DNA of 64,000 bases. It comes from Cypionkella sp. (lineage in GTDB: Bacteria > Pseudomonadota > Alphaproteobacteria > Rhodobacterales > Rhodobacteraceae). The notes under the pieces are model-generated. The model was not told the origin of the DNA. It made no database searches and saw only the letters and a program-made list of their open reading frames with translations. The position numbers and the translations under genes are program-made. Shown in pieces: positions 35,944 through 45,051 of the stretch. The stretch is taken from assembly GCF_028290025.1 (NCBI RefSeq), contig NZ_JAQGKQ010000015.1, forward strand, positions 62,001-126,000. Direction: 5' to 3'. Every line of letters begins with the position of its first letter. Position 1 is the stretch's first letter.

Positions 35944-37089
35944 ATGTTCGCGGCGATTGAGGCGTTTTTACCGGAAGCGGTGGCGTGGCGGCGCGATTTT
36001 CATGCGCATCCTGAGTTGAGTTTTGCCGAGCATCGGACGGGCGCGCGGGTGGTGGAGTTGCTACGTAGTTTCGGTTGCGATGTGGTTGAGACGGGGTGGA
36101 GCGGCACCGGGGTTGTGGCTGTCATTGAGGGTAGGGGACCGGGTCGGCGGATTGGCCTTCGGGCGGATATGGACGCTTTGCCGATTTCTGAGGCGTCTGG
36201 GGTAGCATTTGCCAGCGAGGCTCCCGGAGTGATGCACGCTTGCGGGCATGACGGGCACACAGCGATGTTGCTGGCGGCGGCGAAATATCTGGCAGCGACG
36301 CGGGCGTTTGCGGGACAGGCGGTGCTGATTTTTCAACCCGGCGAGGAGGCGGGCGGTGGGGCGCGGGCGATGATTGCCGAGGGGTTTCTGACGCGCTATC
36401 CGCTGGATGAGGTTTACGCGCTGCACAATATGCCGGGGCTGGCGGTGGGGGCTTATGCGACAAGGCCGGGGCCGATTATGGCGGCGGCGGATATGTTTTC
36501 GATTGAGATCAGCGGGCGGGGTGGCCATGCGGCGCAGCCTCATCTGGCGTTGGACCCGGTGATGATTGCGGGGCATGTGTTGGTGGCGTTGCAGACGGTG
36601 GTGTCGCGCAATGTTGACCCGTTGAAGCCTGCGGTATTGTCGGTCTCAACCGTGGTGAGTGCGGGGTCGGGGGCTTGCGTGATCCCGGCGCGGGTGGTGC
36701 TGACTGGGACGGTGCGCTCGTTTGATTTGGCGGTGCAGGATCTGTTGGAGGATCGCTTGCGGGCGGTTGTTTTGGGGATTGCTGCGGCGCATGGCGGGGT
36801 GGCAACGGTCGATTACCTGCGCGATGCGCCTGCGACGGTGAATGACGCTGTCTGTGCGGGGTATGCGTTGGACGTGGCGTGGGGACTGTCGGGCGCGGTT
36901 GATGGTGATGTCGCGCCGATGATGGTATCGGAAGATTTCAGCGAGTTTCTGAACCTCGTGCCGGGGGCGTTTATGTTTGTTGGAAACGGCGAAGGGCCTT
37001 TGCTGCACCATCCGGCCTATGCGTTCAACGATGCGGGGCTACCCTTTGGCGCGGCTTGGCTTGCCGGGATGGTTGAGGCGCGCGGATAA
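35944..37089 (+). CDS. M20-family amidohydrolase (hippurate hydrolase-like), first copy
   Basis: This 381-residue metallopeptidase-fold enzyme cleaves N-acyl amino acids or similar amides. Metal ligands are in MHACGHDGHT, the catalytic Glu in QPGEEAGGG, and the last His in LHHPAYAFND. RRDFHAHPELSFAEHRTG is the family start. AAGGAGG lies before the ATG. It is clearly related to the next gene (same motifs throughout), so the pair arose by tandem duplication. No signal peptide. Confidence 0.92.
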   Translation: MFAAIEAFLPEAVAWRRDFHAHPELSFAEHRTGARVVELLRSFGCDVVETGWSGTGVVAVIEGRGPGRRIGLRADMDALPISEASGVAFASEAPGVMHACGHDGHTAMLLAAAKYLAATRAFAGQAVLIFQPGEEAGGGARAMIAEGFLTRYPLDEVYALHNMPGLAVGAYATRPGPIMAAADMFSIEISGRGGHAAQPHLALDPVMIAGHVLVALQTVVSRNVDPLKPAVLSVSTVVSAGSGACVIPARVVLTGTVRSFDLAVQDLLEDRLRAVVLGIAAAHGGVATVDYLRDAPATVNDAVCAGYALDVAWGLSGAVDGDVAPMMVSEDFSEFLNLVPGAFMFVGNGEGPLLHHPAYAFNDAGLPFGAAWLAGMVEARG

Positions 37090-37141
37090 GGCTTGCGGGA
37101 CTCGGGCGTTTGCTCAAATCATGGCGTAAAGGAGAACTGCC

Positions 37142-38308
37142 ATGCCCGTGAAGAACCGATTTGCCGAGATGCTGCCCGAGATCGCCGGATGGCGGCAGGA
37201 TTTCCACCAGAACCCCGAGTTGTTATTTGAGGTGCATCGCACGGCGGCGCGGGTGGCGGAATTGTGCCGCGAATTTGGCTGCGATGAGGTGACCGAGGGG
37301 ATTGGGCGCACCGGGGTTGTGGTTGTTATTAAGGGGAAAACCGATACTGCGGGGCGGGTGATCGGGCTTCGCGCGGATATGGATGCGTTGCCGATTATTG
37401 AGCAGACTGGGGTCAGCTACGCCTCAAAAGTGCCGGGGAAAATGCATGCTTGCGGGCATGATGGGCATACCTCGATGCTATTAGGGGCGGCGAAGTATCT
37501 GGCGGAAACGCGCAATTTTGACGGAACGGCGGTGTTGATTTTCCAGCCTGCGGAAGAAGGCGGCGGCGGTGGGCGCGAGATGTGCGCTGATGGCATGATG
37601 GATCGTTGGGGGATTCAGGAAGTCTACGGGATGCACAATATGCCGGGGATTCCGGTGGGGCATTTCGCCATTCGTCCGGGTGCGATCATGGCGGCTGCGG
37701 ATCAGTTTGAGATTGTGGTGACGGGCAAGGGCGGGCATGCCGCCAAGCCTCATCAGTGCATTGATACCACGGTGGTGGCGGCGCATATTATCGTGGCCTT
37801 GCAGACGATTGCGTCGAGGGGGGTGGACCCGTTGAAGCAGGTGGTGGTGTCGGTTTGCACGGTGGCTACGGATTGTACGGCGCATAATGTGATCCCTCAG
37901 GTGGTGAAGATGAAGGGCACGGTGCGAACGATGGATTTCGGTGTGCAGGATTATGTCGAGGGGCGGGTGAAGGAGATTGCTTCGGGCGTGGCGCAGGCGT
38001 TGGGGGCGGTGGCTGAGGTTGCTTATGCGCGCGGGTATCCGGTGACGGTGAATGCGGTGGAGAATACCGGCTATGCGGCGGAGGTGGCGCGGGCGGTGTC
38101 GGGGCAGGTCGATGAGGATACGGCGCCTTTGATGGGGGCGGAGGATTTTAGCTTCATGCTGATGGAGCGGCCGGGGGCGTATATTTTCGTCGGCAACGGC
38201 GATACCGCGATGGTGCATCATCCGGCGTATAATTTCGACGATAACGCGATCCCGTTCGGGAGTAGCTGGTATGCGGGGATGGTTGAGGCGCGGATGCCGA
38301 GCGCCTAG
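37142..38308 (+). CDS. M20-family amidohydrolase (hippurate hydrolase-like), second copy
   Basis: This 388-residue protein shares the layout of its neighbour: WRQDFHQNPELLFEVHRTA, MHACGHDGHT, QPAEEGGGG with the catalytic Glu, GADEFSF-like AEDFSFML, and VHHPAYNFDD. The start at MPVKNRFAEM follows AAAGGAG. It lies 52 bp after the first copy. The two may act on different N-acyl substrates. A role in releasing acetyl or aromatic acyl groups is a family-level inference. Confidence 0.92.
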   Translation: MPVKNRFAEMLPEIAGWRQDFHQNPELLFEVHRTAARVAELCREFGCDEVTEGIGRTGVVVVIKGKTDTAGRVIGLRADMDALPIIEQTGVSYASKVPGKMHACGHDGHTSMLLGAAKYLAETRNFDGTAVLIFQPAEEGGGGGREMCADGMMDRWGIQEVYGMHNMPGIPVGHFAIRPGAIMAAADQFEIVVTGKGGHAAKPHQCIDTTVVAAHIIVALQTIASRGVDPLKQVVVSVCTVATDCTAHNVIPQVVKMKGTVRTMDFGVQDYVEGRVKEIASGVAQALGAVAEVAYARGYPVTVNAVENTGYAAEVARAVSGQVDEDTAPLMGAEDFSFMLMERPGAYIFVGNGDTAMVHHPAYNFDDNAIPFGSSWYAGMVEARMPSA

Positions 38309-38465
38309 ACCGCCCCCCTCAGGCGGTTCCCACCCACCCACCTCACCGCCATCGGGGGGCAGTTGAAGCGCATGGGCGGGAATTGAGCCTTAAGTGGGCT
38401 GGCGAAACACTGCGGGTTGCGGTTGGACTTGCCAAACCTGCGGCAGGAATGTTTGGGACGCGAAA

Positions 38466-38954
38466 ATGCAGGGAAAACTGACGTTGCAAGCGTTCTGGAT
38501 TGATCGGGAGACTGGGGCGATCTGTTTTGACGGCGGGCGGCTGGGGGTGGGGGACGGTGAAGGCGCGGTTCGGGGTGTGATTGGGCAGCGGCGAGATATG
38601 GGGAACGGCTACGTTTGGCTTCATGTGGAGGGGCTGACGTTTGGAGGCGCTGCTGCGGTGCTGGCGCTGGCGTTTTTCGAGGGGCGGTTTTGCGAGGCGT
38701 CTTGGGCTGTGATGCTGTTCGGGGAGGCTGACGGATGGCCGACCGGGGAGGCAATGGTGCGGGAGGTGACGTTTGTGCGCGGCGTTTTGCGCGAGCAGGT
38801 CGGGTTGGCCGCAGGACGTGGGGCGGCGCGGTTTGCATGGGGTGAGGTTTGGAGCGGGATTGATGCGAAGGGCGGGTCGGCCTCGCATGGCCTGCGGTAT
38901 GGGGTGCGCAAGCGGGGATGGTTGGGGCGGTTGTGGGAGATGCGCGCGGGGTAA
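38466..38954 (+). CDS. Hypothetical protein
   Basis: I do not recognise this 162-residue protein. It starts MQGKLTLQAFWIDRETGAI and has no signal peptide or strong membrane helix. There are two Gly/Ala-rich strands (LHVEGLTFGGAAAVLALAFF) and a basic C-terminus (KRGWLGRLWEMRAG). The frame is free of stops and GC-rich at third positions, supporting a real gene. It follows the second M20 gene by 157 bp. It may be a Rhodobacterales-only protein. Confidence 0.55.
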   Translation: MQGKLTLQAFWIDRETGAICFDGGRLGVGDGEGAVRGVIGQRRDMGNGYVWLHVEGLTFGGAAAVLALAFFEGRFCEASWAVMLFGEADGWPTGEAMVREVTFVRGVLREQVGLAAGRGAARFAWGEVWSGIDAKGGSASHGLRYGVRKRGWLGRLWEMRAG

Positions 38955-39402
38955 CGTTCGGAGGATGATACGGATAGGGCGCTCGTCGGCCGGGCGTGAC
39001 TTTGAAAATGTCTGGACTGCTGCCTCATCCCACCGCTGACGGCGCGCCGAATGAAATACAGCTTTGCGCTGCTGGAGCCAGTGATGCGGCGGAGCCTCAA
39101 GCGCATGGTATGGATAGGACGGTCTTAGTGATTGGGCAAAATGTTCTGCACTGTGCCCTCGCATTGCCCTCTTGCCAGCCGAAGGACGTGCAGCTTTTGT
39201 GCTGTGGGAGCGAATGCGGCGGAGCCTCCAGCGGAAGTATTTTCGCCAATGTGAAACGCTTCTGGGATGCCCCCTAAGTCGTTGTCGAACCGTTGAGTGC
39301 TTGTTCTGTGCAGATGGCGGTGTCTACGATCTGAGGTGCTGCCTCAGCCTTGCGCCTTGCGAAACGAGGTCGGTGGCGTTGTCAGCGATATGAGGTGCTG
39401 CC
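38955..39402. other. Repeat-bearing intergenic region between 38.95 and 39.40 kb
   Basis: This 448-bp region contains a degraded direct duplication (about 39058-39104 and 39189-39234, sharing ATGCGGCGGAGCCTC). It also holds one dispersed-repeat copy at 39221-39258. Two identical small hairpins (TGAGGTGCTGCCTCA) lie at 39332-39346 and 39391-39405, the second overlapping the moaA stop. No credible gene was found. Confidence 0.55.
39221..39258 (+). repeat. Dispersed intergenic repeat, short form (copy 9)
   Basis: GGAGCCTCCAGCGGAAGTAT is followed by TTTCGCCAATGTGAAACG. Several changes from the core suggest an old copy. It lies about 145 bp downstream of the moaA stop, antisense to moaA. Confidence 0.75.
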
Positions 39403-39405
39403 TCA
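39332..39405. repeat. Two identical 15-bp hairpins at the moaA 3' end
   Basis: TGAGGTGCTGCCTCA occurs at 39332-39346 and at 39391-39405, both able to form a 5-bp stem. Flanks (ACGATC/GCGATA before, GCC after) also agree. The second copy includes the moaA stop codon, so the pair probably arose by duplication of the gene end. Confidence 0.7.
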
Positions 39406-40410
39406 GCCGCCCGTATGGCTCATATGTCTTGTCATTTGGCCTTTTACCGCTTGCCTTGTGTAGTCGAAATCGTGGCCTTTGGGTTTGTGGCTGATGGCGC
39501 GGCGGATGGCTTGACGCAGGCTCGTGTCGTCGGGGCTGGCGCGGAGGGGGGCGCGCAGGTCGGCCATGTCTTCTTGGCCGAGGCACATGTAGAGTTCTCC
39601 GGTGCAGGTGAGGCGGACGCGGTTGCAGCTTTCGCAGAAATTATGGGTGAGCGGGGTAATGAAGCCTACGCGTTGGCCGGATTCCATCAGGCGGACATAG
39701 CGGGCCGGGCCGCCGGTTTGGTCGGGGAGGTCTTCTAGGGTGTAGCGGGTGGCGAGTTTGGCGCGCAGGTCACGCAGGGGCCAGTATTGGTCGATGCGTT
39801 GCGCCTCGCCCATGTCGCCCATTGGCATGACTTCGATGAAGGTCAGATCGTGATTTTCTGATGCACACCAATCGGTTAGACGGAAAAGTTCATCCTCGTT
39901 GAAGCCTTTCAGCGCGACTGTGTTGATCTTGACTTTCAGGCCAGCTTCTTTGGCGGCCTCAATGCCATCCAGCACTTGCGATAGGCGACCCCAGCGGGTG
40001 ATTTCGGCAAATTTCTTTTCATCCAGCGTGTCGAGTGAGACATTGATGCGTTTGACACCGCAGGCGGCGAGTTCGTTTGCGTATTTGCGCAACTGGCTGC
40101 CGTTGGTGGTGAGGGTGAGCTCTTTGAGCGCGCCGGATTGCAGGTGGCGCGACATTGCCTCAAAGAGCGTGATGATGCCTTTGCGCACCAGCGGTTCACC
40201 ACCCGTTATGCGGAGTTTCTCGACACCTAAGGCGATGAAATTGCTGCACAAGCGGTCAAGTTCTTCCAGCGTCAGCAGCTCGGCCTTCGGCAGGAAGGTC
40301 ATGTGTTCGGTCATACAATAGGCGCAGCGGAAATCGCAGCGGTCGGTGACCGAGACGCGCAGATACGAAATTGCGCGGGCGAACGGGTCGATGAGGGGCA
40401 TCTCTGACAT
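39403..40410 (-). CDS. moaA: GTP 3',8-cyclase MoaA (molybdenum cofactor)
   Basis: This 335-residue radical-SAM enzyme starts molybdopterin synthesis from GTP. The SAM cluster motif CDFRCAYC is near residue 26, GGEPLVRK follows, and the C-terminal cluster ligands are in [20 protein letters not shown]. The C-terminus lacks the exact GG tail but ends HMSHTGG, which matches the functional Gly-Gly. The Met at 40410 was chosen; the frame extends upstream without similarity. Confidence 0.95.
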   Translation of the reverse strand: MSEMPLIDPFARAISYLRVSVTDRCDFRCAYCMTEHMTFLPKAELLTLEELDRLCSNFIALGVEKLRITGGEPLVRKGIITLFEAMSRHLQSGALKELTLTTNGSQLRKYANELAACGVKRINVSLDTLDEKKFAEITRWGRLSQVLDGIEAAKEAGLKVKINTVALKGFNEDELFRLTDWCASENHDLTFIEVMPMGDMGEAQRIDQYWPLRDLRAKLATRYTLEDLPDQTGGPARYVRLMESGQRVGFITPLTHNFCESCNRVRLTCTGELYMCLGQEDMADLRAPLRASPDDTSLRQAIRRAISHKPKGHDFDYTRQAVKGQMTRHMSHTGG

Positions 40411-40495
40411 GGGGTTAAAGTAAGCGCCGGCGTGGGGCGGGACAAGGTGCAATGCAACGGTTGCGAGCAGGGGCGCGGCACGGTATTGTGAGCGC

Positions 40496-40939
40496 ATGAT
40501 GCGCATGAACATGATCCTGATGAGTGTTGCGCTGGGGCTTGCGGGCTGCAGCACGATGAAACAAAACGACGCGCCAGAAGCGGCTGCATCGGTGGCGCCT
40601 CCGGGGCGTCCGGTGATCGGCGCTGGTAAGTCGGCGGCGGCGCTGGACAAGACCACTGCGGCAGAGCGTGCGGCGGCGGCGGCGGCGAAACCTACGGGCG
40701 GTGAACGCGCTTTGGGGGCTGCGGTTGTCGCTTTGGGTAGCCCTGCCGAGCAGGGGCTGTGGGTGAAATCGCCGCTGGTGGTTGCCAAGGGCAAGGGGCG
40801 CGTGGTGACGGAAAGCGGCGCTTCGGTGGCGGTGGATTTGCTGCCGGGAAGTGGGGCTGCATCGTTGTCGCTGGCGGCGTTCCGGGCGCTGGGGCTGGGG
40901 CTGACGGATTTGCCGGAAGTGACGATTTTCGCGCAGTAA
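40496..40939 (+). CDS. Putative lipoprotein
   Basis: This 147-residue protein has a short signal peptide with lipobox LAGC (Cys18), so it is probably lipid-anchored. An Ala/Pro-rich linker leads to a conserved domain: [36 protein letters not shown] and [26 protein letters not shown]. Homologues in Rhodobacterales are often named D-galactarate dehydratase, which the sequence does not support. It diverges from moaA. Confidence 0.75.
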   Translation: MMRMNMILMSVALGLAGCSTMKQNDAPEAAASVAPPGRPVIGAGKSAAALDKTTAAERAAAAAAKPTGGERALGAAVVALGSPAEQGLWVKSPLVVAKGKGRVVTESGASVAVDLLPGSGAASLSLAAFRALGLGLTDLPEVTIFAQ

Positions 40940-40944
40940 GGCGT

Positions 40945-41010
40945 CGGGGGCATTCTGCCCCTCGGCCTTTGGCCTCACCCCTGAGGATATTTTTGCAGAG
41001 AGGATGACCT
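40945..41010 (+). repeat. Dispersed intergenic repeat, long three-hairpin form (copy 10)
   Basis: It begins 6 bp after the lipoprotein stop with GGGGGCATTCTGCCCC, then GGCCTTTGGCC, then CCTCACCCCTGAGG, three successive small hairpins. ATATTTTTGCAGAGAGGATG follows. The arrangement matches the copies near 27.8 kb and suggests a transcript end. Confidence 0.78.
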
Positions 41011-41071
41011 AAGTGGGTCACGTTAAGGCGAAGCGGATCGGCCGAGGGGTTGCCGTGGCGTCGGTTTAACG

Positions 41072-41156
41072 AGACGTTGGGTTAGCCCAGACGTCGGGTT
41101 AACCAAGATATTGGGTTAACCAAGATGTCGGGTCAACCAAGATATTGAGCGGCTTC
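41072..41156 (-). repeat. 17-bp tandem repeat overlapping the AlkD-like gene end
   Basis: About 4.5 copies of AGATATTGGGTTAACCA (variants AGACGTCGGGTTAACCA and AGATGTCGGGTCAACCA) run head to tail. The last two units include the stop codon and last codons (AQYLG) of the AlkD-like gene. Each unit contains GGTTAACC, a palindrome. Confidence 0.85.
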
Positions 41157-41807
41157 TTTGCGGGCGAAGGTTTTCATCCGCTCGCCGTGTTCATTCAGAA
41201 AATCGGCGGTGCGGGCGGGGTCGTGTTTGGAGAGATCGCGCAGCCACCAGGCGACGGCTTTTTGGATGAACCAATCCTTGTCGTCGATATAGACCGACGC
41301 CCAGCCGAGCACGCGGTCGCGGATATCCAGCTCAAACGGTTTCGGGAAATTCTGCTTGGTAAAGGGCAGGGTCGCGACCAAGGCGGCGCGGCGGGTCCAC
41401 ATATTCTCGGAAGTGATCCACGTTTCAACCGTTTCAATGCGCGTGGGGTCGGCAGTGATGCGCTTTTGGGCGGCGACGCTGGCGGTGTCGGCGATGGCCC
41501 AAGCGTCAAATTGCGGCACCCATTGGCAGATCAGATCCCACGCGGCATCGTCGGGTTTGATGCGGGCTTGGGTCAGCAGTTTGGAGGCGGCGATGCGAGC
41601 GTCGTGGATATTGCTGTCCCAAAGGTCAGCGGCAAGTTGGATGCGGTCGTCGAGGGTAAGTTCGGCGCGCCAGGCGTCGGTGAGTTCCTCGATTTGTGGA
41701 ACTTTCAGGCCGAGATAGGGGCGTTCGGTCTTGTGATAGGCCAGCGCCTCAATGGCTTTTTGCGGGTCGGTGAGGGCGTTGAGTTGCGACAGGGCTGTGG
41801 CGATCAT
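41133..41807 (-). CDS. DNA alkylation repair protein, AlkD-like
   Basis: This 224-residue protein has the HEAT-like repeats of the AlkC/AlkD family: LGLKVPQIEELTDAWRAEL, WDSNIHDARIAASKLL, LICQWVPQFDAWAIADTAS, and WFIQKAVAWWLRDLSKHD. The Asp and Trp of DAWAIAD and VAWWLRD match the catalytic and aromatic positions known for AlkD glycosylases. It removes positively charged alkyl bases. It starts within the glmS stop (ATGA), so it is cotranscribed with glmS. Confidence 0.9.
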   Translation of the reverse strand: MIATALSQLNALTDPQKAIEALAYHKTERPYLGLKVPQIEELTDAWRAELTLDDRIQLAADLWDSNIHDARIAASKLLTQARIKPDDAAWDLICQWVPQFDAWAIADTASVAAQKRITADPTRIETVETWITSENMWTRRAALVATLPFTKQNFPKPFELDIRDRVLGWASVYIDDKDWFIQKAVAWWLRDLSKHDPARTADFLNEHGERMKTFARKEAAQYLG

Positions 41808-43618
41808 TCGACGGTTACCGATTTGGCTAGGTTGCGGGGTTGGTCAACGTCGGTGCCTTTGGCGATGGCGGTGTGGTAGGCCAGAAGCTGCGCCGGGATG
41901 GCATAGAGGATCGGGGCGAAGGTATCGGAAACCTCGGGCATCGTGATGGTTTTCCAGCAGTCCATGCCAGCCTCTTTGACGCCTTGCGCGTCGGAGATCA
42001 ACAGGACTTTGCCGTGGCGGGCCATGACTTCCTGCATGTTCGAGACGGTTTTCTCGAACAGCTGGTCACGCGGGGCTAGAACGATCACCGGGACTTGCGG
42101 GGAAATCAGCGCGATGGGGCCGTGTTTCAGTTCACCTGATGCATAACCTTCGGCGTGGATGTAGCTGATTTCTTTCAGTTTTAGCGCACCTTCGAGGGCG
42201 AGAGGGAACATCGCACCTCGGCCCAAGAAAAGGACGTCTTGCGCCTCGGCGAGTTCCTCGGCGATGGCGGCGATGGCGGTGCTTAGGGCGAGCGCGTGGT
42301 TCATCAGACCGGGCAGAGCGGCGAGGTCGTTCAGGTGTTTAGTGAGGGTTTCGGGGGTAAGGCGGCCACGGTCTTGCGCGGCTTTCAGCGCCAGCAGGGC
42401 GAGGGTGGTGAGCTGGCAGGTGAAGGCTTTGGTCGAGGCCACGCCGACTTCGATGCCTGCCATGATTGGCAGCGCCAGATCGGATTCTCGGGCGATGGAG
42501 GAGGTCGGCACGTTGACCACGCCGATGATCTTTGCGACCTTTTCCTGGGTGTAGCGCAGGGCTGCGAGGGTGTCAGCGGTTTCACCGGATTGGCTGACAA
42601 ACATCGCCCATGAGGTTGGCGAAAGCGGCGGTTCGCGGTAGCGGAATTCCGACGCGATATCGACGTCGCAGGGTAGGCCCGCGATTTGCTCGAACCAGTA
42701 TTTTGCGATCTGGCAGGCGTAGGCTCCGGTGCCGCAAGCGACCATGGTGAGGCGATCAACTCCGGTGAAATCGACCTCGGCGGGGAGTTGTAGGGTGCCG
42801 TTTTGGACGTAGCGGCGCAGGGCATCGGCGATCACGACGGGTTGTTCGGCGATTTCTTTCGCCATGAAATGCTTGTAGCCGACCTTCTCGATCCGGGTCG
42901 CATCGACTTGAATCCGGGTCTCGGCGCGGTTGGCGAGGCGGTCTCGTTCGTCATAGATTACAGCACCTTGGCGGGTGATGATCGCGTAGTCACCTTCCTC
43001 TAGATAGGTGATACGGTCGGTCATTGGCGCGAGGGCGATAGCGTCGGACCCCACGAACATCTCGCCATCGCCGTGACCGATGGCGAGGGGGGAGCCTTTG
43101 CGGGCGGCGATCAGCAGGTCATCTTCGCCGTCAAACAGAAAGCACAAAGCGAAGGCACCGTGCAAGCGTCTCAGGGTTTGACGGGCGGCCTCGGTGGGGG
43201 TGGCGCCGCGCGTGATGTACAGATGTGCGAGTTGGGCGACGGTCTCGGTATCGGTCTGGGATTCCGGGGTCAGGCCAGCTTCAGCCAGTTCGGCGCGGAG
43301 TTCACGAAAGTTTTCGATGATGCCGTTGTGGACGACGGCGACGGGGCCGGAGCGGTGCGGGTGGGCGTTGGTGGTGGTGGCGGCACCATGCGTGGCCCAG
43401 CGGGTGTGGCCGATGCCAGCTTTGCCTGCGAGCGGGTCGTGGACGAGCAGGTCTGACAGGTTGACCAGCTTACCGACCGCGCGGCGGCGATCAAGAGTGC
43501 CTTTGTTGACGGTGGCGATGCCCGCGCTGTCATAGCCGCGATATTCGAGGCGTTTGAGACATTCGACCAGCAGTGGGGCTACTTCGTTGTTTCCGAGAAC
43601 GCCAACGATTCCACACAT
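41804..43618 (-). CDS. glmS: Glutamine-fructose-6-phosphate aminotransferase
   Basis: This 604-residue enzyme makes glucosamine-6-phosphate from fructose-6-phosphate and glutamine. The catalytic Cys follows Met at CGIVGVLGNNEVAP. The glutaminase domain has LEYRGYDSAGIA and HTRWATHG; the two SIS domains include VSQSGETADTLAALR and the C-terminus DVDQPRNLAKSVTVE. It lies directly after glmU with no gap, so the two make UDP-GlcNAc together. AlkD-like follows with an ATGA overlap. Confidence 0.97.
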   Translation of the reverse strand: MCGIVGVLGNNEVAPLLVECLKRLEYRGYDSAGIATVNKGTLDRRRAVGKLVNLSDLLVHDPLAGKAGIGHTRWATHGAATTTNAHPHRSGPVAVVHNGIIENFRELRAELAEAGLTPESQTDTETVAQLAHLYITRGATPTEAARQTLRRLHGAFALCFLFDGEDDLLIAARKGSPLAIGHGDGEMFVGSDAIALAPMTDRITYLEEGDYAIITRQGAVIYDERDRLANRAETRIQVDATRIEKVGYKHFMAKEIAEQPVVIADALRRYVQNGTLQLPAEVDFTGVDRLTMVACGTGAYACQIAKYWFEQIAGLPCDVDIASEFRYREPPLSPTSWAMFVSQSGETADTLAALRYTQEKVAKIIGVVNVPTSSIARESDLALPIMAGIEVGVASTKAFTCQLTTLALLALKAAQDRGRLTPETLTKHLNDLAALPGLMNHALALSTAIAAIAEELAEAQDVLFLGRGAMFPLALEGALKLKEISYIHAEGYASGELKHGPIALISPQVPVIVLAPRDQLFEKTVSNMQEVMARHGKVLLISDAQGVKEAGMDCWKTITMPEVSDTFAPILYAIPAQLLAYHTAIAKGTDVDQPRNLAKSVTVE

Positions 43619-44968
43619 TTATGAGCTTCCTTTCGCGGCTTTGATGGATTTGAGGCGGGCCATTAGCTTAGTGGCGAGGCCGGGTTTGTTGACCTGTTCG
43701 GCGCGGCCCAAGGCGAGGGCTTCGTCGGGGACGTTTTCGGTGATCACCGAGCCTGAGGCGGTGAGGGCGTCGTTGCCGACGATGACGGGGGCGACCAGCA
43801 TGGTGGAGGAGCCGATGAAGGCGCGTTTGCCGATTTTGGTGCGGTGTTTCATCACGCCGTCGTAGTTGCAGGTGACAGTGCCTGCGCCGATGTTGGTAAA
43901 TTCGCCGATGTCAGCGTCGCCGATATAGGTGAGGTGGCCGACTTTCACGCCTTCATCAAGGATGGCGTTTTTGATCTCGACGAAGTTGCCGACGTGGACA
44001 TCTTCGGCGAGCTCGGCTCCGGGTCTTAAGCGGGCGAAGGGGCCGACGGTGGCACCCCGGCTGACGTGACAGCCTTCGAGGTGGCAAAAGCCTTTGATCT
44101 CGGCACCGGATTCGATGGTGACGGCGGTGCCGAAAATTACGTTCGGGCCGATGATCGCGTCGCGGCCAATGTGGGTGTCGAGCGCGAAGAACACGGTTTC
44201 GGGTGCGGTGAGGGTGACGCCATTTTCCAAGGCATCGCTGCGGGCGCGCGACTGAAAGGCAGCTTCCGCCTCGGCCAGTTGTTGCCGCGTGTTGACGCCT
44301 AAGGTTTCAGACTCGTCGCAGGTGACGACGCCTGCAGACAGACCTTGAGCGCGCGCTAGGGCTGGCAGATCGGTCAGGTAGTATTCCTGGGCTTCGTTGT
44401 CGTTCTCGACTTTTGAAATCAGCTCGAATATCAGTTTGGCAGAGGCGCAAAGAACTCCAGAATTACAAAGGGTTATGAGGCGTTCTTCATCCGTTGAATC
44501 TTTGTATTCGACAATGCGTTCCAGATCGTCGCCGCTTACGACCAAGCGACCATAGCGTCCGGGATCTTTCGCTTCGAAACCCAGCACCACGACCGAATGA
44601 TGCGCCCGGGCATCTCGCATCGCTTGCAGTGTTTCGGGGCGAATGAACGGCGTGTCGCCATATAGCACGATGACGTCGCCCGCAAAATCGGCCAGCAAAG
44701 GCGCTGCCATATCGACGGCATGGGCGGTGCCGAGTTGCGGTTCTTGCAGCACACATTCAACTGACGGATCAAAGGCTTCGGCAGATTTGGCGACTTGTGC
44801 GGCTTCGTGGCCAGTGACGACGACGATGCGAGACGGTTCTAGCGCGCGGGCGGCTGTCAAGGCGTGGTGCAGAAGCGGCGCAGCGCCGACGTGGTGCAGC
44901 ACCTTGGGCGTGTCGGAGTTCATCCGGCTTCCCATGCCTGCCGCGAGAATGATGAATGAAACTGCCAT
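43619..44968 (-). CDS. glmU: Bifunctional GlmU (GlcNAc-1-P uridyltransferase / GlcN-1-P acetyltransferase)
   Basis: This 449-residue enzyme has an N-terminal pyrophosphorylase domain (FIILAAGMGSRMNSDTPKVLH) and a left-handed beta-helix acetyltransferase domain with hexapeptide repeats (ANIG-type DADIGEFTNIGAGTVTCNYDG). It makes UDP-GlcNAc for peptidoglycan and LPS. The glmS ATG follows its stop without a gap. It is divergent from gph. Confidence 0.97.
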   Translation of the reverse strand: MAVSFIILAAGMGSRMNSDTPKVLHHVGAAPLLHHALTAARALEPSRIVVVTGHEAAQVAKSAEAFDPSVECVLQEPQLGTAHAVDMAAPLLADFAGDVIVLYGDTPFIRPETLQAMRDARAHHSVVVLGFEAKDPGRYGRLVVSGDDLERIVEYKDSTDEERLITLCNSGVLCASAKLIFELISKVENDNEAQEYYLTDLPALARAQGLSAGVVTCDESETLGVNTRQQLAEAEAAFQSRARSDALENGVTLTAPETVFFALDTHIGRDAIIGPNVIFGTAVTIESGAEIKGFCHLEGCHVSRGATVGPFARLRPGAELAEDVHVGNFVEIKNAILDEGVKVGHLTYIGDADIGEFTNIGAGTVTCNYDGVMKHRTKIGKRAFIGSSTMLVAPVIVGNDALTASGSVITENVPDEALALGRAEQVNKPGLATKLMARLKSIKAAKGSS

Positions 44969-45051
44969 GTCGCCTCTTTCTTTTCGTTGTTGCCCGTTTT
45001 ACCCCGGAACCGTGGGGCCGCAAGGGGTGGTTCTTCACGCAAGGTTACATA

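Noticed and set aside
36061-38341. Several 100-290 codon minus-strand ORFs opposite the M20 genes
   Set aside because: Arg/His/Pro-rich shadow frames of GC-rich genes with clear catalytic motifs on the plus strand.
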